A DNA stretch of 36,567 nucleotides from an uncultured bacterium (GTDB lineage: Bacteria > Patescibacteriota > Minisyncoccia > Phycocordibacterales > PALSA-1337), in the NCBI GenBank assembly GCA_903872035.1, contig CAIQIZ010000009.1, positions 71,299 through 107,865 on the forward strand, given 5' to 3'. Shown in pieces: positions 27,674 through 35,667 of the stretch. Made by a program: the position numbers and the translations under genes. Each line of letters begins with the position of its first letter. The first letter of the stretch is position 1. A model generated the notes under the pieces. The model ran no database searches, was not told the DNA's origin, and worked only from the letters and a program-made list of their open reading frames with translations.

Positions 27674-29290
27674 ATGACTACTTCATCAAGAAAATTCTTC
27701 ATATATACTCGCAAATCCACCGACACCGAGGATCGGCAGGTCAGGAGCCTTGCCGACCAGCTCTCCGAGCTACGCGAGCTTGCCAGAAAAGAGCAACTGG
27801 AGGTTGTAGATGTCTTCATCGAGAAACAAACTGCCAAAGTCCCTGGCAGACCTGTATTCGCGGAGATGCTGGAGCGTATAGAGGCCGGAGAAGCGTCCGG
27901 TATTTTGGCATGGCATCCTGACAGGCTCGCTCGCAACTCGGTTGATGGAGGAAAAGTGATTTACCTTGTGGATACCGGCAAGATCACTGACTTGAAGTTT
28001 CCAACATTTTGGTTTGACGCCACGCCACAGGGAAAATTCATGCTTTCGATTGCCTTCGGTCAAAGCAAATATTATGTAGATAACCTGTCGGAGAACATAA
28101 AGAGAAGTTACAGACAGAGATTGAAAGATGGTATCTGGCCGCATAAAGCTCCGCTCGGATATTTGAATGACAAAAAATTGAAAAGCCTAGTCATCGATCC
28201 TGCCATAGCACCACTCATCAAGAAGGCATTCGAAGCCTACGCCACCGGAAACTACGCGCTATCCGATCTACGCAGGATCATGGGCGATCTTGGTCTGGTG
28301 AGCCATACGGGTAAAGAGCTTTCCATCTCGAACTATCAATACCTCCTCAAAAATACCCTCTATCATGGCCTCATATATTCCGGCGGTGAATTTTACGAGA
28401 GCAAACACGAACCAATCATTTCAAAGAAGCTTTTTGATACGTGCCAAGAGGTAATGACAAGAAAAAGCAAACCCCAGCATGAAGGTGGATTGAAGCCTTA
28501 TGCTTACCGCGGATTATTTAAGTGCGGTGGATGTGGCTCTTCCATCACCACTGAGACGCAAAAAGGTCATAACTACCTGCGATGTACCAAGAGAAAAGGA
28601 CCTTGTGCTCAAAAATATATCCGTGAGGAAACTATGACTGCCATGATCCAGGATGAGCTTAGAAAAGTTTCGTTATCCGATGCTGTAGCTGATTGGCTTA
28701 TCGCAAGAGTCGAGAAAGAAAAAATCGAGGACGATAATTCTTCAAAAGGTCAGGCTCAAAAGGTAAATGAAGAAATTGTGGCCGTTGATTCCAAGCTCGA
28801 CAAACTTATGACTGCGTACCTGGAAAACGCTTTGACGCTGGAGGAATACCAGACTGCCAAAAACAAGCTCGTCAGCGAAAAGCAGACCTTGAAAGACAAA
28901 TTGACGGCATTCAATCGAAATTCGACGAATCAGTTCGAACCTGTGATGAACTTCCTAAACGACTGTAAACAGGCCGGTATTTTGGCACAGAGCGATGATC
29001 CGGTTAAAATTCGGACATTCTTCCAAAAGGTCGGTTCGAACCCACTCGTCCGCGACCGCGCCCTGGTTTTTTCGCCCCGCGCACCCTTTGCCTTCGTGCA
29101 GGAAATCCCCAAAAACGCCAGCAAGGAAGCGGGCGGGGCGGCAGGAGGGGTCTGGGGAGGAATGCCGCCCCACCCTCCACAATTGCGACGCCCCTCTCCC
29201 ATTCCCGACGATTTTGAGTTTTCTGCGAAATTGTGCGCGCTGTGGGACGATATTAGAACGGAACTTGGTTCTAAGTATTCCCGTTTTTAG
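27674..29290 (+). CDS. large serine recombinase 1 (resolvase + Recombinase + zinc-ribbon)
   Basis: FFIYTRKSTDTEDRQVRSLADQLSEL, WHPDRLARNSVDGGKVIYLVDTG, PLGYLND, RGLFKCGGCGSSITTETQKGHNYLRCTKRKGPC. ATG at 27674 preferred; the C-terminal ~80 aa are encoded by repeat B. Confidence 0.95.
   Translation: MTTSSRKFFIYTRKSTDTEDRQVRSLADQLSELRELARKEQLEVVDVFIEKQTAKVPGRPVFAEMLERIEAGEASGILAWHPDRLARNSVDGGKVIYLVDTGKITDLKFPTFWFDATPQGKFMLSIAFGQSKYYVDNLSENIKRSYRQRLKDGIWPHKAPLGYLNDKKLKSLVIDPAIAPLIKKAFEAYATGNYALSDLRRIMGDLGLVSHTGKELSISNYQYLLKNTLYHGLIYSGGEFYESKHEPIISKKLFDTCQEVMTRKSKPQHEGGLKPYAYRGLFKCGGCGSSITTETQKGHNYLRCTKRKGPCAQKYIREETMTAMIQDELRKVSLSDAVADWLIARVEKEKIEDDNSSKGQAQKVNEEIVAVDSKLDKLMTAYLENALTLEEYQTAKNKLVSEKQTLKDKLTAFNRNSTNQFEPVMNFLNDCKQAGILAQSDDPVKIRTFFQKVGSNPLVRDRALVFSPRAPFAFVQEIPKNASKEAGGAAGGVWGGMPPHPPQLRRPSPIPDDFEFSAKLCALWDDIRTELGSKYSRF
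29044..29238 (+). repeat. repeat B copy 1, overlapping the 3' end of serine recombinase 1
   Basis: See repeat B copy 2. Confidence 0.95.
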
Positions 29291-29302
29291 TTGTTTCAAC
29301 CG

Positions 29303-29363
29303 CTCCTCTAAATTCATTACTTTGTAAAACCATCTTATATGGTGATTGTTCTATAATCTTCAT
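29303..29363 (-). pseudogene. 5' remnant of a paralog of the 31098-31703 gene
   Basis: Minus strand MKIIEQSPYKMVLQSNEF vs MKIVEQSPDRMVLQSNEFGRAI at 31703; nucleotide similarity stops where the recombinase element begins. Confidence 0.75.
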
Positions 29364-29366
29364 AAA

Positions 29367-31052
29367 CTATTTAATTTGGAACCAATTACTAGAATCTGAT
29401 GCCAGCGTTTTTCCCTTGGAATCAAGAGCGGATATTATTATTTTGTATTCTCTTTGACTAGAATAGTATGGTAATTTTGTGGTATCTATTGCCCACGAGT
29501 AGTTTTTCTGCATTGGTGAAATACCACTTGAGATCGGGATAAATTGATTGCTTGGAAGAAATTGATCATTCATATATGTGAGATCAATATTGATAGATGA
29601 GCTATTCGGTAAATTTTGTGCTGACCAGCTAATGGCCATGGCGGCTGTAGGATTATAGAAAAGTATCCCCCCGTATTTACTTGGATTAGCAATTGAAATA
29701 TTGGGGGAGCTTGAATCAGACGGAGGATACTGTGGCCGACTCGATGCGCAGGTAAAAGGAATCTGGGAAAGATAAAGTTTATATGGTGACGATGTACTCA
29801 TTGCATTGGCTATGTCTAGAAACAAGCCGTATACCACATCAGTTTTCTTTTTGATTAGAGTTGCTTCTTGTGCAATGCCAGAGATTGGTATATTACAAAC
29901 CCATGCTGTGGGATAATTATTAGCGATCTGATAGCCTTGTAGCGGACAATATTGCCCCTTCACTGGAAGAATGTAGTAGTTAATACCACCAGTATTGAGA
30001 TCCCCAAGGTTTATTGAAGCGGGACTGCATACAGATAATGCTTGAGACATGCAGGTCATTGATTTCACGTCGTCGGGAGTCGCTTCAGATATCAAATGAT
30101 TAACTTGTCCACAATTCTTATACGCTGTTGATGTCGGCGTCGCTTTGTTATTCTGGTTAGTAGTATTTTCGAGTGATTGAGGTGGAGGACTAACCTTTAC
30201 AGGTGTCGAGACCGTGGTTGTCGCAACAACAGTTGTGTTTTGGATTATATTTTGATTCTCACTACTAGTTTGTGTCGTCGGATATGTCTGCTGGGTTTGA
30301 GAATTTGTACTTATACCGTATTTTGCATAAGCATATGGACTGATTATAGCAACGATAATAAATAATATAAGTATGCTTACCATAACCACAAACGCTCTTG
30401 AGTTTCTGCTAAAAATCGTCCTGTATCTAACTTCAAAATGATGATGTAGGAAAAGTTCTAATGCAAGACCGAAAACGGCAAAACAAAGTTGAAATATAAT
30501 CGCACCCAATGACAGCGATGAGCTATTTGAGAATACTGTTAATCCTATAACCGCCGATAGTACAGGAAATAGCCATGCTAAAATAAGCAAGCGTGGTGCG
30601 ACTATTTTTTTCCAGAAAATAAAATTGATAAGCAGTAATAATACTAGAGACAATGCAAATATAATAACTGCAGGTGTAGCGATACGACCCCACCAAAGAA
30701 GCGATAGTGTTATATCTTCCCAAAGTCCCATGGACCCCCAATGAACATAAGATATAAATGGAGTTGAAGATTCAGCAATAAATAATCCCCAACCAAATAA
30801 AGTAATCCACCAGATTATTTTTGATAAATTATTCAGAAAGATAGATTTATTATTTACATTTGTATTCGTTGCTACGATTGTTGGCTTATAGGAAGTGGGT
30901 ACACTTTGCCCAGCATTTATTACTGCAAATGCTTCCTCTATATCAGACAACTGCCATCCACCATTTTGTTGAAGACTGTTTTTCACAACATCCACGCTAA
31001 CACCTTGACTGCGTTGTTGTTTTATATAATCAAGTAATTGAGGGTTAACCAT
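29367..31052 (-). CDS. multi-TM hypothetical protein with N-terminal helical domain and C-terminal beta domain
   Basis: LLDYIKQQRSQGVSVDVVKNSLQQNGGWQLSDIEEAF, several TM segments, Thr/Ser-rich linker. Confidence 0.7.
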   Translation of the reverse strand: MVNPQLLDYIKQQRSQGVSVDVVKNSLQQNGGWQLSDIEEAFAVINAGQSVPTSYKPTIVATNTNVNNKSIFLNNLSKIIWWITLFGWGLFIAESSTPFISYVHWGSMGLWEDITLSLLWWGRIATPAVIIFALSLVLLLLINFIFWKKIVAPRLLILAWLFPVLSAVIGLTVFSNSSSLSLGAIIFQLCFAVFGLALELFLHHHFEVRYRTIFSRNSRAFVVMVSILILFIIVAIISPYAYAKYGISTNSQTQQTYPTTQTSSENQNIIQNTTVVATTTVSTPVKVSPPPQSLENTTNQNNKATPTSTAYKNCGQVNHLISEATPDDVKSMTCMSQALSVCSPASINLGDLNTGGINYYILPVKGQYCPLQGYQIANNYPTAWVCNIPISGIAQEATLIKKKTDVVYGLFLDIANAMSTSSPYKLYLSQIPFTCASSRPQYPPSDSSSPNISIANPSKYGGILFYNPTAAMAISWSAQNLPNSSSINIDLTYMNDQFLPSNQFIPISSGISPMQKNYSWAIDTTKLPYYSSQREYKIIISALDSKGKTLASDSSNWFQIK

Positions 31053-31097
31053 GTTTATTATTTAAATAATTTTAATAATATGTTAAGTTGTCTAAAT

Positions 31098-31703
31098 CTA
31101 AAATGGTGAGCCACTCCCTTTATTAATACCGCCCTCGTCTTGAAAAGGAACACCGAGAAATTCAGATATTTTCTGACCCAATGTCCTGTCTCTATCGGAC
31201 GGAACTGTCGTATAACTTGTCCGCGATATGGCGATTGGGTGGTCAAGTGGAAATTCACTGCCATCTTGCATGATAAAAACTAGGCGATAATTCTCTGCCG
31301 GCACTGATCGACCAGACGGCACTTTTGGAATTCCACTATCCCAAGAATCGTGGAGGTGGACATGGTTGATTTGTGATATTTCACATTTTTTTTCGCTTTG
31401 ACCAAAGATGCCTCTTGTCGTGGTAACCGCAGTAGCAAGTGTCTTATCAAGCGTGGCTACCACTTTTCTAAAAGAGAAACAATTAAAAATTCCTCCCAGT
31501 AGAAAGAACGCACCAAAAATTACGAAAATAATTGTTGTGCTACTCGAATTACTTTGAAAAACGCCATTAATTACGGAAACGACTTTTAGCCCAATGGTTA
31601 GTATAGCTATACCAGCCAAAACGAACACAAAACCAAGGATAGCTCTACCAAATTCATTACTTTGCAAAACCATTCTATCTGGTGATTGTTCAACAATCTT
31701 CAT
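31098..31703 (-). CDS. two-TM hypothetical membrane protein
   Basis: AILGFVFVLAGIAILTIGLKVVSVI and TTIIFVIFGAFFLLGGIFNCFSF hydrophobic segments. Confidence 0.7.
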   Translation of the reverse strand: MKIVEQSPDRMVLQSNEFGRAILGFVFVLAGIAILTIGLKVVSVINGVFQSNSSSTTIIFVIFGAFFLLGGIFNCFSFRKVVATLDKTLATAVTTTRGIFGQSEKKCEISQINHVHLHDSWDSGIPKVPSGRSVPAENYRLVFIMQDGSEFPLDHPIAISRTSYTTVPSDRDRTLGQKISEFLGVPFQDEGGINKGSGSPF

Positions 31704-31808
31704 GATTAAAGTATATCAGATTTATAGCCAATATGATGTAATGTTATGTGGACAATATTGGATAAAAAGATGGCGCCTTAATCATTAGATTTATATGATC
31801 ATGCATGG

Positions 31809-32130
31809 TGTGGGTTCTTCGCCTCCCGCCGCTACAGCACTTTCGGAAAGTGATGCGTGGCCGCTTGGCTTGAAAGGGCGCATTGACTTCCGCCCATCGT
31901 CTCGCGGGTAATCCGTGCCTAGCGCATATCGGTATGGCGGAGCGCCTACGATTGCGAAGTAATGGTAGAAAAGCGCGAGCCATACGGATATGCGCGTTAA
32001 AGGCACGCCACGTTCACAATACTGGGCGGAAGTGGATGCGCCCGTGCTTTGTCATATCCCCGGCTCTGTACAAGCGGACACGCATGACTTTCCTGCGATT
32101 GAAAGTGCTGTTGGGGCGGGTGGCGCCACA
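31809..32130. repeat. giant (~320 nt) imperfect hairpin, putative replication-origin-type structure
   Basis: TGTGG 31809/CCACA 32126; CGCCTCCCGCC 31820-31830/GGCGGGTGGCG 32115-32125; AGCACTTTC 31836-31844/GAAAGTGCT 32101-32109; GGAAAGTGATGCGTG 31845-31859/CACGCATGACTTTCC 32079-32093; CCGCTTG 31861/CAAGCGG 32071; GGGCGCAT 31876/ATGCGCCC 32036; ACTTCCGCCCA 31886/TGGGCGGAAGT 32023; CGTGCCT 31914/AGGCACG 32001; GCGCATATC 31922/GATATGCGC 31987; GTATGGC 31932/GCCATAC 31979. Confidence 0.95.
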
Positions 32131-32173
32131 AACAATGGTTTTACTACAATTTCGTAGGTGTTAAACTATATGA

Positions 32174-33013
32174 ATGGATCTCCTCATTGCCGAGCTTAAC
32201 CACAAATATGCAGAGTTTTTAGAGGCCATCAAAAAACACAGTCTCCCTAAGACTTCCAGAGCTGTATACGAATACTTCGACATCATTCAAGGGCAGAAAA
32301 CCATACAGAATATACTCGAAACTGATAAACAGGAAATTGCCACCAAGAAAGCAATCGTGAATTCCGGTACCAGTTCAACCCAGAGTAGTCGAGACGAAAT
32401 CATCAGACGAATCGACAGGAATTCGCTCTCATATAGCCACGATCTCATTTACAACAGGATGTATGCGCCTATGAAAGCATACAAGGAATCGACCGATCAC
32501 CTTGATGAAAAGATACTGACCGGTATGTCTCTACTGTTTCAAAACGAATCGATTTCTGAAAAACTGATGGGTACCTGGGAGCAATTTAAGCTCTACTGCG
32601 CGCTAGATGACTTGGTTATCTGGATGGAGAGAATCCACGCCACTCTTGTAAAGAAGTTGCTGGAAATAGAGAAACCGGAACCGGTAATTGCATTCGACGC
32701 ACCTAGCAAAATCGGCATCGTAATTGATGACGATAAAGGCATATATCGATCTGATGATGATACGCAATTCTATGCCATTAGCCGGACAAGTATGAGATTG
32801 AAACTGGTCAAGTATTTGGCCACAAAAGATAACTGCGGCATTGGGGAACTGGAAAAGATCACAGAGCAAACTACCCACGTCACCATGAAATCCGTGCCGG
32901 AAATCAATAAGCTTTTCCGAGAAAAATTGAATCTTACCGATGATCTGATTCTCCGCCCCAATACTGGAGGCTATTCTCTAAACAAAGACGTTTTTGACAT
33001 AACGATCAAATAA
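32174..33013 (+). CDS. hypothetical protein with C-terminal winged-helix-like domain
   Basis: Helical N-terminus; C-terminal SMRLKLVKYLATKDNCGIGELEKITEQTTHVTMKSVPEINKLFREKLNLTDDLILRPNTGGYSL. Confidence 0.65.
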   Translation: MDLLIAELNHKYAEFLEAIKKHSLPKTSRAVYEYFDIIQGQKTIQNILETDKQEIATKKAIVNSGTSSTQSSRDEIIRRIDRNSLSYSHDLIYNRMYAPMKAYKESTDHLDEKILTGMSLLFQNESISEKLMGTWEQFKLYCALDDLVIWMERIHATLVKKLLEIEKPEPVIAFDAPSKIGIVIDDDKGIYRSDDDTQFYAISRTSMRLKLVKYLATKDNCGIGELEKITEQTTHVTMKSVPEINKLFREKLNLTDDLILRPNTGGYSLNKDVFDITIK

Positions 33014-33046
33014 TACTTTTAGGTGGTGTTAATAAGTAGGCACGAC

Positions 33047-33073
33047 AGAGCGGTAAATACGCTCTATTTTTAT
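33047..33073 (+). terminator. Rho-independent terminator
   Basis: AGAGCG-gtaaata-CGCTCT-ATTTTTAT. Confidence 0.8.
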
Positions 33074-33131
33074 AGTTTTTTCAAATCAAACCCACGTAGA
33101 GGTATATTTGCCAATCTGCGACCATTAACTC

Positions 33132-33332
33132 GTGGTCGAATTTAACAAACAACTCGTGAGGAGGTTACAAGCCTACTGGAAAACCCGCACCGGCGAGGAT
33201 ATTTCTGATGCCACGGCTAACGAATATCTCAACTCCTTTGCCGATCTCTATGAATCATTTCTGGAGTTCGCCAATCCGAAATATGATGCGCCTTTGACAG
33301 TCAGTGAGCGTCCCGTCCAGCCAACGCTTTAG
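33132..33332 (+). CDS. small conserved-looking protein (66 aa, GTG start)
   Basis: MVEFNKQLVRRLQAYWKTRTGEDISDATANEYLNSFADLYESFLEFANPK; immediately upstream of rep. Confidence 0.65.
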   Translation: MVEFNKQLVRRLQAYWKTRTGEDISDATANEYLNSFADLYESFLEFANPKYDAPLTVSERPVQPTL

Positions 33333-33349
33333 CGCGGCGGACGGGACGC
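33308..33349. repeat. strong hairpin between the small ORF and rep, possible nick-site or regulatory hairpin
   Basis: GCGTCCCGTCC (33308-33318)/GGACGGGACGC (33339-33349), perfect 11 bp, with an inner CGC-TTTA-GCG. Confidence 0.8.
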
Positions 33350-33402
33350 ATGATGACTTGCTAGTTAACTAACATAACAAGAATGACAATTAACATAAAC
33401 AA

Positions 33403-34167
33403 ATGGGATACAACAAATTTATCAAGTCCGGTAAGACCTTAGAGATATATCAATATGAACGATCTAGACAAATTCGTGAGGGATCATGCCGGGGCTATAA
33501 AGGCAAAGATGGTGTGCCTGGTCTGGCTTCTGGTGGAGGCGATCCATTATCACCCCAAGAATTCGAAGGAAAGCGCAAAGATAACGCGTCCCGCGCATCT
33601 ATGGCTTTTAGACGGCTTATCCTATCTAACCTTGGAGGATCTGAATTACCTATACTCGTTACTTGTACATACAAAGAGAACCAAACTGACATCAAACAGG
33701 GATACGCGGATTTCACGGCTTTTGTCCAAGCTCTCAGATATAAATACGGCCCACTTTTTCGGTACATCGCAGTACCAGAATTTCAGCGCCGTGGAGCCGT
33801 TCATTTCCACGCTCTGTTCTGGGGGCTACCCGAAACCACAGTTGAAACAGAGAGACATACCAGATTGGTTGCAACACTGTGGGGACACGGCTTTGTCTAC
33901 CTGAAAGAGACTGACGGCAATGACAAACTATCGTCATATCTCGCAAAATACATGGCCAAATCATTCATAGATTACAGATTGAAGAATCAGAAAGCGTACA
34001 CCTGCTCACGTAATCTCTTACGTCCGCAAATCGTCGGCAACATCAGCAACTTCACTCTAGATGCTGTTATTCAAGAGTTTGGCGTCGCTGGTAAAGCAGT
34101 AACTGATCGAACTTACGACACTCATTGGCTCGGAAAAGCGCATTATCGCGTCTACAATCTTGACTGA
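33403..34167 (+). CDS. HUH-endonuclease rolling-circle Rep (phiX174 gpA-like YxxxY arrangement)
   Basis: Motif 1 ILVTCTYKEN; HUH motif GAVHFHALFWG; motif 3 SSYLAKYMAKSF with two Tyr three residues apart. Confidence 0.9.
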   Translation: MGYNKFIKSGKTLEIYQYERSRQIREGSCRGYKGKDGVPGLASGGGDPLSPQEFEGKRKDNASRASMAFRRLILSNLGGSELPILVTCTYKENQTDIKQGYADFTAFVQALRYKYGPLFRYIAVPEFQRRGAVHFHALFWGLPETTVETERHTRLVATLWGHGFVYLKETDGNDKLSSYLAKYMAKSFIDYRLKNQKAYTCSRNLLRPQIVGNISNFTLDAVIQEFGVAGKAVTDRTYDTHWLGKAHYRVYNLD

Positions 34168-34194
34168 TTAATTTTTAGGAATACAATTATCGCA

Positions 34195-35667
34195 ATGAAA
34201 TATATTTTATACTGCAGAAAATCCACTGATACCGAAGACAAGCAAGTATTGTCTCTGGAATCGCAACAAAAAGAGCTGACTGATCTGGCCAAAAATCAAG
34301 GCATTGAGATTGTTGCCATTTTGACTGAAAAGAGATCAGCTAAAGCTCCAGGTCGTCCAGTTTTCAATGAAATGCTCGCCATGATTAGCGCCGGCAAGGC
34401 TGACGCGATTCTCTGTTGGAAGATCGACCGCTTAACTCGCAACCCAGTCGATGGTGGCCAGATTCAATGGCTATTACAGACCGACAAGATCAAGTGCATC
34501 CGAACATTCGAGAAAAGCTATTTTCCGTCTGATAACGTGCTTCTTATGAGCATTGAGCAGGCTATGGCTAACCAGTATATTCGTGATTTGAGTACCAATG
34601 TGAAGCGTGGTAATAGAGCCAAAATGGAACATGGTGGCTGGCCTAGTCGCGCACCTTTTGGATATGTAAACGATCGAGGTACAAAAACCATTAAGATCGA
34701 CAAGAAGATTTCACCTTATATCGTCCGAGCTTTTGAGCTATATGCTACAGGTGGATACAGCGTTAAACAAATCTCTGACATTTTATACCAAGAAGGCTTA
34801 CGCACAGCTTCCGGCGGTAAGGTCTGCAAAAATCAGATACACCGAAATCTATCTCATAAATTCTATATCGGCTTTATGGAAAGAGAAGGTAAGATATATG
34901 AAGGCAAGCATACGCCCCTCATTTCAAAAGAACTATTTGACAAGGTACAGGACGTTCTCAACGGTAAACTTCATGCCAAGGTCAAAAAGCATTTCTATTC
35001 AGCTCGTGGATTTTTAACTTGCGCCTCATGCAGCTGTGCCTTAACCTGCGACACCAAAAAGGGCTTCAAGTATTACTACTGCACTAATGGCAAAGGCAAC
35101 TGCGAGGAACACAAAAAATACATGAGATCAGAATATATTGACGGACTCATCTCACAGAAATTCCTTGACCTCAAGATCGACGAGGAAATGATCGCTATCT
35201 CCGGCGAGGCTTACAAGGTCAAATACAATGAACGGGCTGATCGTACCAGACTACCACTGGAAAACCTCTCCAACGAGCTTAATTTACTTCTAGAACGAGA
35301 ACTAACCCTCACAGACGGCTACAGCTCCAAACTCATCAGAGAAGAAGTTTACAAGCTTAAGCTACAGGAGATCGAAAACAAAAGGGTGGAAATCAAGAAA
35401 CAAATTAAGGATCTCCAAGCCAAAACTGGACCAACAGTTGCCACTTTCGAACAAGTCAAAAATGTATTCCTGGACGGCAACAAAGCCTCGGCACGGTATC
35501 TGGTCGTAGATGACCAAGAAAAGCGAAAGATGCTAGAAAAGCTACTTTCGAACGCTTCTATCAAAAATGGAAACATGGCTCAATACCAATTCAAAAGTCC
35601 TTATTCAGCTCTTGCAAAAGCACCCAAAAACAACGATATCGAACTATTTGATACGTACCCCTTTTAG
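34195..35667 (+). CDS. large serine recombinase 2
   Basis: YILYCRKSTDTEDKQVLSLESQQKEL, WKIDRLTRNPVDGGQIQWLLQT, RAPFGYVND, RGFLTCASCSCALTCDTKKGFKYYYCTNGKGNC. Confidence 0.95.
   Translation: MKYILYCRKSTDTEDKQVLSLESQQKELTDLAKNQGIEIVAILTEKRSAKAPGRPVFNEMLAMISAGKADAILCWKIDRLTRNPVDGGQIQWLLQTDKIKCIRTFEKSYFPSDNVLLMSIEQAMANQYIRDLSTNVKRGNRAKMEHGGWPSRAPFGYVNDRGTKTIKIDKKISPYIVRAFELYATGGYSVKQISDILYQEGLRTASGGKVCKNQIHRNLSHKFYIGFMEREGKIYEGKHTPLISKELFDKVQDVLNGKLHAKVKKHFYSARGFLTCASCSCALTCDTKKGFKYYYCTNGKGNCEEHKKYMRSEYIDGLISQKFLDLKIDEEMIAISGEAYKVKYNERADRTRLPLENLSNELNLLLERELTLTDGYSSKLIREEVYKLKLQEIENKRVEIKKQIKDLQAKTGPTVATFEQVKNVFLDGNKASARYLVVDDQEKRKMLEKLLSNASIKNGNMAQYQFKSPYSALAKAPKNNDIELFDTYPF

Larger units (their letters stand above)
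31800..35667 (+). mobile_element. putative integrated rolling-circle replicon (hairpin, wHTH gene, small ORF, HUH Rep, serine recombinase)
   Basis: Co-directional cassette following the giant hairpin; ends not precisely determined. Confidence 0.7.

Noticed and set aside
28930-29317. Minus-strand ORFs 28930-29202 and 28955-29317
   Set aside because: Antisense to the recombinase C-terminus; a product of high GC content in repeat B.
31744-32164. ORFs 31744-31983, 31791-32006 and 31883-32164
   Set aside because: All overlap the giant hairpin; coding on both strands is a by-product of the palindrome.
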